A stretch of 64,000 bases of DNA from Acidimicrobiales bacterium mtb01 (GTDB lineage: Bacteria; Actinomycetota; Acidimicrobiia; Acidimicrobiales; Ilumatobacteraceae). The translations under genes were made by a program, and so were the position numbers. The notes beneath the pieces were generated by a model. The model saw nothing but the letters and a program-made list of their open reading frames with translations. It was not told the DNA's origin and searched no databases. Of this stretch, positions 9,763-18,467 are shown piece after piece. Position 1 is the first letter of the stretch, and every line of letters begins with the position of its first letter. The stretch lies in NCBI GenBank assembly GCA_004379135.1, contig NBNI01000007.1:186001-250000 (forward strand), given 5' to 3'.

Positions 9763-10794
9763 ATGGCCCGGAGCAACCCGCTGGCCCTCGGCCGCGACAT
9801 CGCAATCGATCTCGGCACCGCCAACACCCTGATTTACGTCCGGGGTCATGGCGTGGTCCTCAATGAACCCTCGGTGGTCGCCCTCGACGTGGCCGATGGC
9901 CGACCGGTTGCGGTGGGCCTGGAGGCCAAGCGCATGATGGGCCGGACCCCCGGACACATCCGCGCGGTCCGGCCGTTGAAAGATGGCGTCATCGCCGACT
10001 TCGAGGTCTGCGAGAAGATGCTCCGCTACTTCATCCAGAAGGTGCACAGCAGCCGCTGGAGCAAGCCCCGCATGGTCATCTGCGTTCCGTCCGGAATCAC
10101 CGGCGTCGAACAGCGCGCGGTGCAGGACGCAGCCGAGTACGCGGGCGCCCGCAAACCCGTGCACATCATCGAAGAGCCCATGGCGGCCGCGATCGGCGCC
10201 GACCTTCCGGTCCACGAGCCGAGCGGCAACATGATCGTCGACATCGGCGGCGGTACCACCGAGGTCGCCGTCATCTCGCTCGGCGGCATCGTCACCGCTC
10301 AGTCGCTCCGCGTCGCCGGCGACGAACTCGACGAGGCCGTGATGCAATACCTCAAGAAGGAGTTCTCGCTCGCCGTCGGTGAGCGGACCGCCGAAGACAT
10401 CAAGATCCAAATGGGTTCGGCCTGGCCGATGGAGGAGGAGATGACCGCCGACGTGCGTGGTCGCGACCTCATCAGCGGTCTGCCCCGGACCATCAGCCTG
10501 TCCACCGAGCAGGTGCGCGAAGCCCTCGCCGAACCGGTGTCGGCGATCGTCGACACCGTGCGCACCACGCTCGACAAGACCCCGCCCGAATTGGCCGCCG
10601 ACATCATGCATGTCGGCATCACCCTCACCGGGGGCGGAGCACTCCTCGCCGGCATCGATCGTCGTCTCGCGCACGAGACCGGCATGCCGATCAACATCGC
10701 GCCCGATCCGCTGTATTCGGTGGTTCTGGGTTCGGGTCGGGCACTCGAGAACATCGAGGCCATGCGCGGCATGCTCTCGCAGACCGACGAGTGA
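9763..10794 (+). CDS. mreB: Rod-shape actin homologue MreB
   Basis: 343 aa, full length. The actin-fold ATP site is intact: phosphate 1 loop DLGTANT (16-22), phosphate 2 region VDIGGGTTEV, and adenosine loop TGGGALLAG. It forms membrane-associated filaments that guide the elongasome. It opens an operon mreB-mreC-mreD-mrdA-rodA with 4-base or overlapping junctions. A GAGGAGG Shine-Dalgarno is placed before the ATG. The presence of mreBCD is consistent with lateral wall growth; many polar-growing actinobacteria such as mycobacteria lack it. Confidence 0.97.
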   Translation: MARSNPLALGRDIAIDLGTANTLIYVRGHGVVLNEPSVVALDVADGRPVAVGLEAKRMMGRTPGHIRAVRPLKDGVIADFEVCEKMLRYFIQKVHSSRWSKPRMVICVPSGITGVEQRAVQDAAEYAGARKPVHIIEEPMAAAIGADLPVHEPSGNMIVDIGGGTTEVAVISLGGIVTAQSLRVAGDELDEAVMQYLKKEFSLAVGERTAEDIKIQMGSAWPMEEEMTADVRGRDLISGLPRTISLSTEQVREALAEPVSAIVDTVRTTLDKTPPELAADIMHVGITLTGGGALLAGIDRRLAHETGMPINIAPDPLYSVVLGSGRALENIEAMRGMLSQTDE

Positions 10795-10798
10795 CCCC

Positions 10799-11899
10799 AT
10801 GTTCTCGATGAGCCGACGACGAGCTGTCGTCCTGCTGGCTCTCTCGTCCATTCTCCTGATCACCCTCGATCTCCAGGGCAACGCGGTCGTCGACGGAGTG
10901 AGGCGCGCTTTCGGCACGGTCTTCCAGCCCTTGCAGGACGCCGGTCGCGTGATCACTCGGCCCGTTGGAAACGCCTGGCGCGGAATCACCGAGTTCGACG
11001 AACTGCAGGCCGAGAACGAGCGACTGCAGGATCGAATCGATCAGCAGGAGGGTGCGTTCATCGCCGCCTTGGCGACCGTCCGCGACGCCCAGGAATTGCT
11101 CGCTCTCAACGGAATCGACGATCTGACCGACATCTCGTCGATCACGGCTCAGGTGGTGGGTGAAAGCCCCACCAATTTCTCCCAGACCGTCGAGATCAAC
11201 CAGGGAAGCAGCGACGGCCTGCGCGTCGGTATGCCCGTCGTGAATGCGGCCGGAATGGTGGGCAAGGTCACCGAGGTGTTCGCCAATCGATCGATCGTGA
11301 TGCTGGCCACCGATGTCTCGTACGCGATTCCGGTGCAGGTCCTGAATCTCCCCGAGGATGAATCGGTCGCGACGACGACCACCATCACGAGCACCACGAG
11401 CACCACGAGCACCACGAGCACCACCACGAGCACGACAACCGTGCCGGCCGGGACCACGACAACCGTGCCGATGGCGACCGCGACGACCGTGCCGGTCGCG
11501 ACCGCGACGACGAGCATTGCCCCGGTCGTCACGTCGATCGCACCGCTCGTGACCGTTGCCCCGCCCACCACGCGGCCGACGCCCTCATCGGTGGTCGACA
11601 TCAACGCCCTGCCGGCGGCCGAGACCGGGGCCTTCCGCGGCCGTGGCCCCGATCGCGCACCCATTGTGGAGTTCGTCGAGCAGAGTTCGCGTTTCGGCGA
11701 GATCAAGGTGGGAGCCGTCGTCATCACCGCTGGCGGTTCGAAGAGCCTCGCACCGCGCGGCATCGTGATCGGCCGAGTCGTGGAAGTCGTCGAGCGGAGC
11801 GGAACAGCCGGCGCCATCCTCGAGGTGCGACTGGCCGCCCGTCTGTCCACTCTCAACTTCGTGCGCGTATTGCTGTATCAACCGGCGGTGAGCCGATGA
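10799..11899 (+). CDS. mreC: Elongasome protein MreC with Thr-rich insertion
   Basis: 366 aa. A membrane helix (8-25) leads to a coiled coil (about 67-100) and two beta-rich modules in the periplasmic space. Usual MreC motifs are present: VEINQGSSDGLRVGMPV, GMVGKV, and later KVGAVVITAG. It scaffolds MreB with MreD and PBP2. Between the modules, residues 191-264 form a low-complexity Thr/Ser/Pro/Val/Ala-rich stretch where ordinary MreC has a short hairpin. The DNA there is repetitive. Such exported Thr-rich segments can be O-mannosylated in actinobacteria; that is only a possibility here. Start ATG 10799 lies 4 bases after the mreB stop. Confidence 0.92.
   Translation: MFSMSRRRAVVLLALSSILLITLDLQGNAVVDGVRRAFGTVFQPLQDAGRVITRPVGNAWRGITEFDELQAENERLQDRIDQQEGAFIAALATVRDAQELLALNGIDDLTDISSITAQVVGESPTNFSQTVEINQGSSDGLRVGMPVVNAAGMVGKVTEVFANRSIVMLATDVSYAIPVQVLNLPEDESVATTTTITSTTSTTSTTSTTTSTTTVPAGTTTTVPMATATTVPVATATTSIAPVVTSIAPLVTVAPPTTRPTPSSVVDINALPAAETGAFRGRGPDRAPIVEFVEQSSRFGEIKVGAVVITAGGSKSLAPRGIVIGRVVEVVERSGTAGAILEVRLAARLSTLNFVRVLLYQPAVSR
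11387..11422 (+). repeat. Four tandem 9-bp repeats inside mreC
   Basis: The unit ACGAGCACC is repeated four times without change from 11387 to 11422. Each unit adds three residues of Ser and Thr, so copy number changes keep the frame. Confidence 0.9.
11432..11470 (+). repeat. Direct 15-bp repeat inside mreC
   Basis: ACGACAACCGTGCCG occurs at 11432-11446 and 11456-11470, 24 bases apart and in the same frame, continuing the low-complexity segment. Further degenerate copies follow to about 11515. Confidence 0.85.
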
Positions 11900-12432
11900 T
11901 CGAACTCATCAATCGGCCCACCGTCCGCCTGACTCTCATCGGCCTTCTCGCGCTCGTCGTGCAGACCACCTTGCTCGCCGATCTCGAATTCGACGGAATC
12001 GCCCTGCAGATCATGCTCGCGTTGTCGATCGGTGCCGGCATCTCCGGAGGCTCCGAGCGTGGAGCGATGGCGGGCTTCATTTTCGGCTTGATGTTCGATC
12101 TGGTTCTCTCGAGCCCGCTCGGACTCACTGCTCTCGTGTACGGCCTGGTCGGGTTCCTGGCCGGGTACGTCAACTCGCTCGCCGTCGCCAATCCGTGGTG
12201 GCTCAACGCACTGATCGGCCTCGGGGGCTCGGCCGCCGCCACCTTCACCTATCCCGTCGTTGCGACGTGGGTCGGAGTCGACGGCTGGCTCACCACCCGC
12301 GTCATCGAAGTCGCCGCCGTCGTCGCGGTCGCCAACGCGCTCCTGGTTCCCGTGGTCGTTCCCGTGATGCGCTGGGGACTGGTCATCAAGCGCCGGGCCC
12401 GACTGGCGCCGCCCCCGGAGATCTTCGCGTGA
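11896..12432 (+). CDS. mreD: Elongasome membrane protein MreD
   Basis: 178 aa, with five to six predicted hydrophobic segments, the usual form of MreD. The motif region GLMFDLVLSSPLGLTAL matches the family (FDxxxxxPLG). It couples MreC to the PBP2/RodA pair in the membrane. The ATG overlaps the mreC stop (ATGA) and its own stop overlaps the GTG of mrdA (GTGA). The family diverges quickly in sequence, so the assignment rests on position plus this motif. Confidence 0.9.
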   Translation: MIELINRPTVRLTLIGLLALVVQTTLLADLEFDGIALQIMLALSIGAGISGGSERGAMAGFIFGLMFDLVLSSPLGLTALVYGLVGFLAGYVNSLAVANPWWLNALIGLGGSAAATFTYPVVATWVGVDGWLTTRVIEVAAVVAVANALLVPVVVPVMRWGLVIKRRARLAPPPEIFA

Positions 12433-14603
12433 GCCGCGATCGTCGCACCAGCCGTCTGGCCGCGATCGGCACGATCGGGGCCCTGATGTTCTCGGTCCTC
12501 GGCCTGCGCATGTGGTTCCTGCAAGTCGTCGACGCGCCGGCCCTCCAGCAGCGCGTCGAGGCCAACAAGACCCGCACGGTCAAACTCCTGCCCGAGCGTG
12601 GACGCATCTTCGATCGCGAGGGTCGGATCCTCGCCGACAACGAGCGCATCCTCACCATCACGGTGGCGTGGGAAGCCATGCGCGACGATGACGCTCGTGG
12701 CGAACTCTTCACACGACTCTCGCCCGTGCTCGACCTTCCGATTTCCGAGATGGAGGGTCGATATCAGAGCAACCGCTACAGCCCGCTTCTTCCGATGCCC
12801 TTGAAAGAAGGCGTCGGTGAGGATGTCGCGTTGTATCTCATCGAACGCGTCGAGGATTTTCCTGGGGTCGACGTGACGAATCAGTGGCGTCGCGACTATC
12901 CCTACGCCCCGTTGGCCGCGCACGTGGTCGGCTATCTGGGCGCCATCACCGAATCCGACTCCGATCAGTACCGCGACCTCGGTTACGACCTGAACGAACG
13001 AGTCGGCCAGTTCGGTGTCGAGAAGATCTTCGAGCCCTACCTGCGCGGAACACCCGGTTTCGTGAAGTACGAGGTCGACTCGAGGGGAGCGATCCTGAGC
13101 GAAGTCGAACGCGTCGAACCCGTGGCCGGCATGGACCTCCAGCTGGCGATCGATCTCGATCTGCAGCAGTTCGCCGAACTCGCCCTCGAGACCCAGTTGC
13201 GTCTGCGTCGATTCGTCGAGACGTGTCAGGCCCGCGACGAGAACGATCTTCCGGTCAAGCCGCAGTTCCCCGAATGCCAGAACCTCAAGGCGCCCGCCGG
13301 CTCGGTGGTCCTCTCCAACTACGAGACCGGCGAGATCCTCGCCCTGGCGAGCTACCCGACGTTCGACAATCGCTGGTTCACGGCGAGTCTGACGGGCGAC
13401 AAGTTCGCGCAGATCTTCCCCCGGACCGACGATCCCGATCGCTCCATTCTCGTCAACCGTGCGATTCAGGGTCAGTACAACCTGGGTTCGAGCTTCAAGC
13501 CGTTCGTGGTCTACGCGGCACTCGATTCCGGCCAGTTGCCGGGCGGTCCCACCTACACGTACCTCGATCGCGGCACGTACACGCTCACGAGCATCGACGA
13601 GCAGACCTGCCAGGTGGTGAAGTGCATCTATCGAAACGCCTTGTGCGGAGGAAGCCGTTACCCGTGTCGATACGGACGGGTCGGCGTCGAGGAAGCCTTG
13701 GCCGTTTCGTCCGACACCTTCTTCTACAAGATCGGTGAGGAAATCTTCTCCGAGCGCGGCGGCCAGCCGATCCTGCAGGAGGAGGTGCGCAAGTTCGGAT
13801 TCGGTTCGAAGACCGGCATCGACCTGCCCTTCGAGTCGGCCGGCCGGGTTCCCGACAAGGAGTCGAAGCGCAAACTCGTCGAAACCGGCGTGTTGTTGGA
13901 GGGGGAGAGCCCCAACTACCTCGTCGGTGACAACGTGCAGTTGGCCATCGGTCAGGGCCTTCTCGCCGCTTCTCCGATCCAGTTGGCGCAGGCGTACGGA
14001 GCGCTCGGCAACGGTGGACGTGTCAATCGACCTCTCATCGCCGTCGCGCTGCTCGAACCCGGAACCCCCGACAGTGCGATCGTCGGCGTGGCCGATCTGT
14101 CGAAGTCGCGGGTCGCCCTGCGCCTCAACAATCCCAACGTGATCCGCAACCTCGAGATCACATCGGAGTTCCTCGCGCCGATCAAGCGCGGGCTGCAACG
14201 CGTGATCACCGGCCCTGGCGTCGACAACGAGCGCTATCACGCCACCACCGGCGAGAGGCTCTTCGCGAGCTATCCGTACGAGGTTCTGCCGATCGCGGGG
14301 AAGACCGGGACGGCTCAGGGCGCGGCCGGTCTTCCCTGGAACGACTCGTCGGCCTTCGCGGCGTTCAGCCTCGACGGCAATCAGCCGTACGTCGCCTCGG
14401 CGTATCTCGAGAAGTCCGGCTACGGATCGCGAGCGGCCGCACCGGTCGTGAAGTGCGTGTTCATGGCGTTGGCCGGCGCGGTGAAGACTCCGGCGGTCTC
14501 GCCGTCGAATCCGCTCGACGTGACCTCGTCGTTCGCGGCGCCCGATCGAAAGCTGTCCGACAACCGCTGCTTGGGCGGCGGAACCACCGGAGGTCGCGAC
14601 TGA
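12429..14603 (+). CDS. mrdA: Penicillin-binding protein 2, elongation transpeptidase
   Basis: 724 aa class B PBP. A membrane anchor (about 10-30) is followed by the pedestal domain and transpeptidase domain. Catalytic motifs: SSFK with nucleophile Ser354 and Lys357, S427-S428-D429 (the PBP2-type SxD form), and KTGT from Lys625. It cross-links glycan strands made by RodA on the outer face of the membrane. About 30 residues with four Cys lie near the active site (EQTCQVVKCIYRNALCGG), which could form exported disulfides. GTG 12429 overlaps the mreD stop; the rodA ATG overlaps its own stop by one base. Confidence 0.95.
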   Translation: MSRDRRTSRLAAIGTIGALMFSVLGLRMWFLQVVDAPALQQRVEANKTRTVKLLPERGRIFDREGRILADNERILTITVAWEAMRDDDARGELFTRLSPVLDLPISEMEGRYQSNRYSPLLPMPLKEGVGEDVALYLIERVEDFPGVDVTNQWRRDYPYAPLAAHVVGYLGAITESDSDQYRDLGYDLNERVGQFGVEKIFEPYLRGTPGFVKYEVDSRGAILSEVERVEPVAGMDLQLAIDLDLQQFAELALETQLRLRRFVETCQARDENDLPVKPQFPECQNLKAPAGSVVLSNYETGEILALASYPTFDNRWFTASLTGDKFAQIFPRTDDPDRSILVNRAIQGQYNLGSSFKPFVVYAALDSGQLPGGPTYTYLDRGTYTLTSIDEQTCQVVKCIYRNALCGGSRYPCRYGRVGVEEALAVSSDTFFYKIGEEIFSERGGQPILQEEVRKFGFGSKTGIDLPFESAGRVPDKESKRKLVETGVLLEGESPNYLVGDNVQLAIGQGLLAASPIQLAQAYGALGNGGRVNRPLIAVALLEPGTPDSAIVGVADLSKSRVALRLNNPNVIRNLEITSEFLAPIKRGLQRVITGPGVDNERYHATTGERLFASYPYEVLPIAGKTGTAQGAAGLPWNDSSAFAAFSLDGNQPYVASAYLEKSGYGSRAAAPVVKCVFMALAGAVKTPAVSPSNPLDVTSSFAAPDRKLSDNRCLGGGTTGGRD

Positions 14604-15766
14604 TGGCGCTGCCCATTCTTCAGCGCAAACCCGATGGAGGTCTCGGCAACATCCGATCGAGTCCGGGCCAGCCGAGTCGCAACATCGATTGGCTCATCCT
14701 CGCCCCGGTCGCGCTACTCGGGATCATCGGACCCTTCGCCATCTACAGCGCCACCTTCTGGAAGGTCGACGACGACCCGTACTGGTTCACGCTGCGTCAG
14801 GTTCTGTTCCTCATCGTGGCGGTGGTGGTGATGATCGCCGTGATGTCGTTCGACTACACACTGCTGCGCGAACGGGCCTTCTTCTTGTATGGCTGCGCGG
14901 TGGTGGCGTTGATGCTCGTTCTGGCGGCCGGCGCGCTTCGTGGCGGAGCCCGTCTGTCGTTCGACTTCGGGCCGGTGTCGTTCCAGCCGGCCGAGTTCGC
15001 CAAACCGGCCGTCGTGCTGGCCCTGGCCTCGTACTTGTCGGAAGTTCGCGAGGAATCGCTCAGCTATTCGCGATTCATCGGCGGCTTGGTGGTCGTCGGC
15101 ATCCCCACCGTCCTCATCATCGTGCAGCCCGACCTCGGTTCGGCGTTCGTGATGATCGTGGGTGCTCTCGCGATCCTGCTGATGGCCGGCGCCAAACTTC
15201 GGTACCTGGCCTTGATCGCCTTCCTCACCGTCGTCACCGTCGCCGCGGCCGTGGTGGCCGGCATCGTCGACCGCTATCAGTTGCGCCGCATCGAAGCCTT
15301 CCTCAACCAGAACTCCACCGAGGACGGCTTGAAGGATCTGGTGCTCCAGGTTCGCTTCGCCAAGCGCGCGGTCGCCACGGGAGGTTGGTGGGGCAAGGGT
15401 TATCTCGACGCCCCTCTCACGAACGGGAAGTTCATTCCGGTCCAGCAGAGCGACTTCATCTTCTCGGCCATCGCCGAACAATTCGGCATGATCGGCGGCG
15501 GTTTCGTGCTCGCGCTGTTCGGTCTCCTTCTCTTCCGCATCTGGCGAGTCGCACACCTGAGCAAGGATGCGTTCGGCAGCTACGTCTGCGCCGGGGTGTT
15601 CGGCATCGTGATGTGGCACGTCTTCCAGAACATCGGCATGACCATGGGAATCATGCCGGTCACCGGAGTCCCTCTTCCGTTCCTCTCGTACGGCGGTTCG
15701 TCCTTGGTCGCGTTCGCGGTGCTGGTCGGCCTGGTCGAGAGCGTCCATATGCGCCGGATGCGCTGA
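14603..15766 (+). CDS. rodA: RodA, SEDS glycosyltransferase of the elongasome
   Basis: 387 aa, about ten membrane segments after a 33-residue cytoplasmic start. Family motifs are intact: FQPAEFAKPA, QPDLGSA, and the extracellular loop QQSDFIFSAIAEQ, whose Asp284 corresponds to the catalytic Asp of characterised RodA proteins. GYLDAPLTNG and PLPFLSYGGSS complete the pattern. It polymerises lipid II with PBP2 (mrdA), which it follows directly. The division counterpart FtsW is encoded at 58355, so both SEDS enzymes are in this window. Confidence 0.95.
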   Translation: MALPILQRKPDGGLGNIRSSPGQPSRNIDWLILAPVALLGIIGPFAIYSATFWKVDDDPYWFTLRQVLFLIVAVVVMIAVMSFDYTLLRERAFFLYGCAVVALMLVLAAGALRGGARLSFDFGPVSFQPAEFAKPAVVLALASYLSEVREESLSYSRFIGGLVVVGIPTVLIIVQPDLGSAFVMIVGALAILLMAGAKLRYLALIAFLTVVTVAAAVVAGIVDRYQLRRIEAFLNQNSTEDGLKDLVLQVRFAKRAVATGGWWGKGYLDAPLTNGKFIPVQQSDFIFSAIAEQFGMIGGGFVLALFGLLLFRIWRVAHLSKDAFGSYVCAGVFGIVMWHVFQNIGMTMGIMPVTGVPLPFLSYGGSSLVAFAVLVGLVESVHMRRMR

Positions 15767-15776
15767 GACCCCTGGG

Positions 15777-15782
15777 TAGGAT
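15777..15782 (+). promoter_or_regulatory. -10 box TAGGAT, leaderless start of the radical SAM gene
   Basis: TAGGAT stands 7 bases before the ATG at 15790 in the 23-base gap after rodA. It would let the radical SAM-rne group be transcribed apart from the elongasome operon. Confidence 0.5.
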
Positions 15783-15789
15783 CGCAGAA

Positions 15790-17712
15790 ATGACTTCCCT
15801 CTGGTCGCGGGTCGAACCGTTGCTGGCGAGGGTGCGCAAACCAGCCCGCTACATCGGGTGCGAGGACGGGGCCATCGAGCCGCGTCACGGTCAGGGCAAG
15901 GTCGCCTGGCTGCTCGCATACCCCGATGTGTACGAGGTCGGCCTGCCCAATCAAGGGCTGCAGATCCTGTACGAGATCCTGAATGAGCGCCCCGACGCCG
16001 TCGCCGAGCGCACGTACGCTCCGTGGGTCGACCTCGAGGCGCTCATGCGCGAGCGGGGCATTCCGCTCTTCTCGGTCGACACCCACCGGGCCGCCGGTGA
16101 CTTCGATGTCATCGCCTTCAACCTCTCGGCCGAGCTCGTCTACACCAACGTGCTCAACATGCTCGACCTCGGCGGCATTCCTGTGCACACCGCGCGTCGC
16201 GAACCCACCGATCCGGTAGTCGTGGTGGGCGGTCATGCGGCCTTCAACCCCGAACCGCTGGCCGACTTCATCGACGCCGCCGTGCTCGGCGAGGGCGAGG
16301 AAGTGGTCGGAGAGATCAACGAAGTCGTACGTGCCTGGAAGGCGTCCGGCCGTACCTCGCGAGAGGGTTTGTGGCGCGAACTGGCCCGTATCCCGGGCGT
16401 GTACGTGCCGTGCCTGTACGACGTGGTGTACGAGGGCGAGCGCACCGTCTCGATCACGCCTCGGTTCGCCGATGTGCCGGCCACGGTCACCAAGCGCACC
16501 GTGTCCGATCTTGCGCAGTGGGACTATCCGCGTCGGCCGTTGGCACCGCTCACCGAAGTGGTGCACGATCGACTGGCGGTCGAGGTGTTCCGCGGATGCA
16601 CTCGCGGGTGTCGTTTCTGCCAGGCCGGCATGATCACGCGGCCGGTTCGCGAGCGACCGGCCGATCAGGTGCGCACGATGATCACGCGCGGGCTCGAGCG
16701 CACGGGTTACAACGAGGTCTCGCTCACGTCGCTCTCCACCGCCGACTTCAGCGGAATCGAAGACGTCGTGTCGTCGATCGTTCCCGACCCCACCGCGTGC
16801 GGAGCGCCCACGGTGTCGCTGCCGTCGCTGCGGGTCGACGCGTTCACGGTCGGTCTGGCCGCCAAGGTCGCGAGCGGTCGCCGGAGCGGGCTCACCTTCG
16901 CACCCGAGGCCGGTACCTGGCGTCTGCGCAAGGTCATCAACAAGCTCATCACCGAAGCCGATCTGTACGGCGCCGTCGAGTCGGCCTTCGCCAACGGCTG
17001 GTCGCGAACGAAGCTCTACTTCCTCACCGGTCTGCCCACAGAGACCGACGACGACACGCGCGGTATCGCCGAACTCGCGGCCGGATGCGTGGCCATCGGA
17101 AAGAAGTACACGTCGCGCGCGAGCGTCACCGTGAGCCTCGGCGGCTTCGTGCCCAAGGCGCACACTCCGTTCCAGTGGTTCGGCCAGAACGGTGTCGACG
17201 AGTTGCAGCGCAAGATCAATCTCGTCCGCGGTGCGGCGTCGCGCGGTGTGCAGGTCAAGTGGCACGACCCGCGGGCCTCTCTCGCCGAGGGCCTGGCCAG
17301 TCGCGGCGATCGCCGCGTCGGTCGGGTCATCGAACGGGTGTGGAGGGACGGCGGCACCTTCCAGGAGTGGAGCGAATTCTTCGTGCTCGATCGCTGGCTC
17401 GACGCGGCGGCGGCCGAAGGACTCCCGGTCGAGTGGTTCACCACGCGTCATCGCACCGACGACGAGTTGCTTCCCTGGGAGCACCTGAGCGCCGGACTCC
17501 ACCGCGACTTCCTCTGGGACGACTGGCGCGCTTCGCTCGACGAACACGGTCTGCCCGATTGCCGTTGGACGCCCTGCTACGACTGCGGCGTGTGCACGGG
17601 CGACGGACTCGAGCACGTGGTGGCATCGCCGGTTCCTCCGGCTGGTGGAAGTCAGGGCACCGGACAGGACCTCGCGCTCGGGGGAGACGTGCCGGTGGTG
17701 GTGCGCGTATGA
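15790..17712 (+). CDS. B12-binding-type radical SAM protein (TIGR03960-like)
   Basis: 640 aa. An N-terminal Rossmann-like region (about 35-190) resembles cobalamin-binding domains. The radical SAM core (about 255-480) has the cluster triad Cys270, Cys274, Cys277 in RGCTRGCRFCQ. The C-terminal part contains CYDCGVC, a possible second metal or cluster site. The family is widespread in bacteria next to a DUF2344 protein and RNase E/G, and its substrate is unknown; RNA or ribosome modification is a guess from context. It overlaps the next gene by 4 bases. In some bacteria the two are fused into one chain. Confidence 0.88.
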   Translation: MTSLWSRVEPLLARVRKPARYIGCEDGAIEPRHGQGKVAWLLAYPDVYEVGLPNQGLQILYEILNERPDAVAERTYAPWVDLEALMRERGIPLFSVDTHRAAGDFDVIAFNLSAELVYTNVLNMLDLGGIPVHTARREPTDPVVVVGGHAAFNPEPLADFIDAAVLGEGEEVVGEINEVVRAWKASGRTSREGLWRELARIPGVYVPCLYDVVYEGERTVSITPRFADVPATVTKRTVSDLAQWDYPRRPLAPLTEVVHDRLAVEVFRGCTRGCRFCQAGMITRPVRERPADQVRTMITRGLERTGYNEVSLTSLSTADFSGIEDVVSSIVPDPTACGAPTVSLPSLRVDAFTVGLAAKVASGRRSGLTFAPEAGTWRLRKVINKLITEADLYGAVESAFANGWSRTKLYFLTGLPTETDDDTRGIAELAAGCVAIGKKYTSRASVTVSLGGFVPKAHTPFQWFGQNGVDELQRKINLVRGAASRGVQVKWHDPRASLAEGLASRGDRRVGRVIERVWRDGGTFQEWSEFFVLDRWLDAAAAEGLPVEWFTTRHRTDDELLPWEHLSAGLHRDFLWDDWRASLDEHGLPDCRWTPCYDCGVCTGDGLEHVVASPVPPAGGSQGTGQDLALGGDVPVVVRV

Positions 17713-18467
17713 AGATACGCCTCTCGTACTCGAAGATCGGGAAGATCCGCTTCCTCGGTCATCTCGACACGGCTCATCTCTGGGAGCGCGCGTTTCGCAA
17801 GGCGAAACTCGGGGTTGCCGTATCGGCGGGCTTCACGCCCCGCCCCAAGTTGTCGTTCGGTCTGGCGCTTCCCACCGCTGGCGAGTCGCTCGTCGAAGTC
17901 CTCGACGTCGTGCTCGATCCGGCGCCCTCGGGGGAGCGCGACATCGACGATCTGGCCCCGCGCCTGTCGGCTGTCATGCCGGCCGGCGTCGTGGTCACCG
18001 GCGCCTGGGTCGCCGGACCGCAATCGATCCAGGAGGACGTCGTGGCCACCACCTGGGTCCTGGCCATCGATCGACCCGCCGTCGAGGTCCAGTCGCGTGC
18101 GGCGGAACTCGTCGCCGCGCCGGAGATCTGGATCGAACGCGAACGCAAGGGTGAACGTCGTCACGACGACATTCGCCCGGGCATCTTCGAATTGCGGACG
18201 GATTTCGATCCGTCCGTGCTTCCGGCCGACTGGCGCTCCGAAGTGAGCGCCTCGGCTCTCGTCGAAGCGGTCGTCACCACGTCCGGACGTGGTGTGCGGC
18301 CCACCGAATTGGTCGACGCACTGTTCCCGGGCGACGAGCCCTGGAACGTCATGTCCCGGGTCATCCGGACCCATCAATGGATCGAGCGCACCGACGCTCC
18401 CTGCGCGCCCTTCTCGGTGCGCGCACGAAAGGAACTCTCCCATGAGCAACGAATCGCCGTCGGATAA
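17709..18467 (+). CDS. DUF2344/TIGR03936 protein linked to radical SAM
   Basis: 252 aa. The opening MKIRLSYSKIGKIRFLGHLD and FTPRPKLSFG are characteristic of this uncharacterised family. It is encoded right after the radical SAM protein with an ATGA overlap, and fused forms exist, so the two almost surely work together. No catalytic motif is apparent; a substrate- or RNA-binding role is possible. The end overlaps the start of the RNase E/G gene by 26 bases. Confidence 0.85.
   Translation: MKIRLSYSKIGKIRFLGHLDTAHLWERAFRKAKLGVAVSAGFTPRPKLSFGLALPTAGESLVEVLDVVLDPAPSGERDIDDLAPRLSAVMPAGVVVTGAWVAGPQSIQEDVVATTWVLAIDRPAVEVQSRAAELVAAPEIWIERERKGERRHDDIRPGIFELRTDFDPSVLPADWRSEVSASALVEAVVTTSGRGVRPTELVDALFPGDEPWNVMSRVIRTHQWIERTDAPCAPFSVRARKELSHEQRIAVG

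Noticed and set aside
11368-11592. Short repeats in mreC as a CRISPR-like array
   Set aside because: Units of 9 and 15 bases without unique spacers, inside an intact reading frame; they are coding low-complexity repeats.
13680-13730. SSD instead of SxN in MrdA as a defective active site
   Set aside because: SxD is the normal form of this motif in the PBP2 subfamily.
12249-14240. Long open frame on the minus strand opposite mrdA (663 codons), and similar ones at 741-2462, 15580-17616 and 25006-27087
   Set aside because: They mirror strong genes on the other strand, as expected in GC-rich DNA, and their translations show no family motifs and odd composition.
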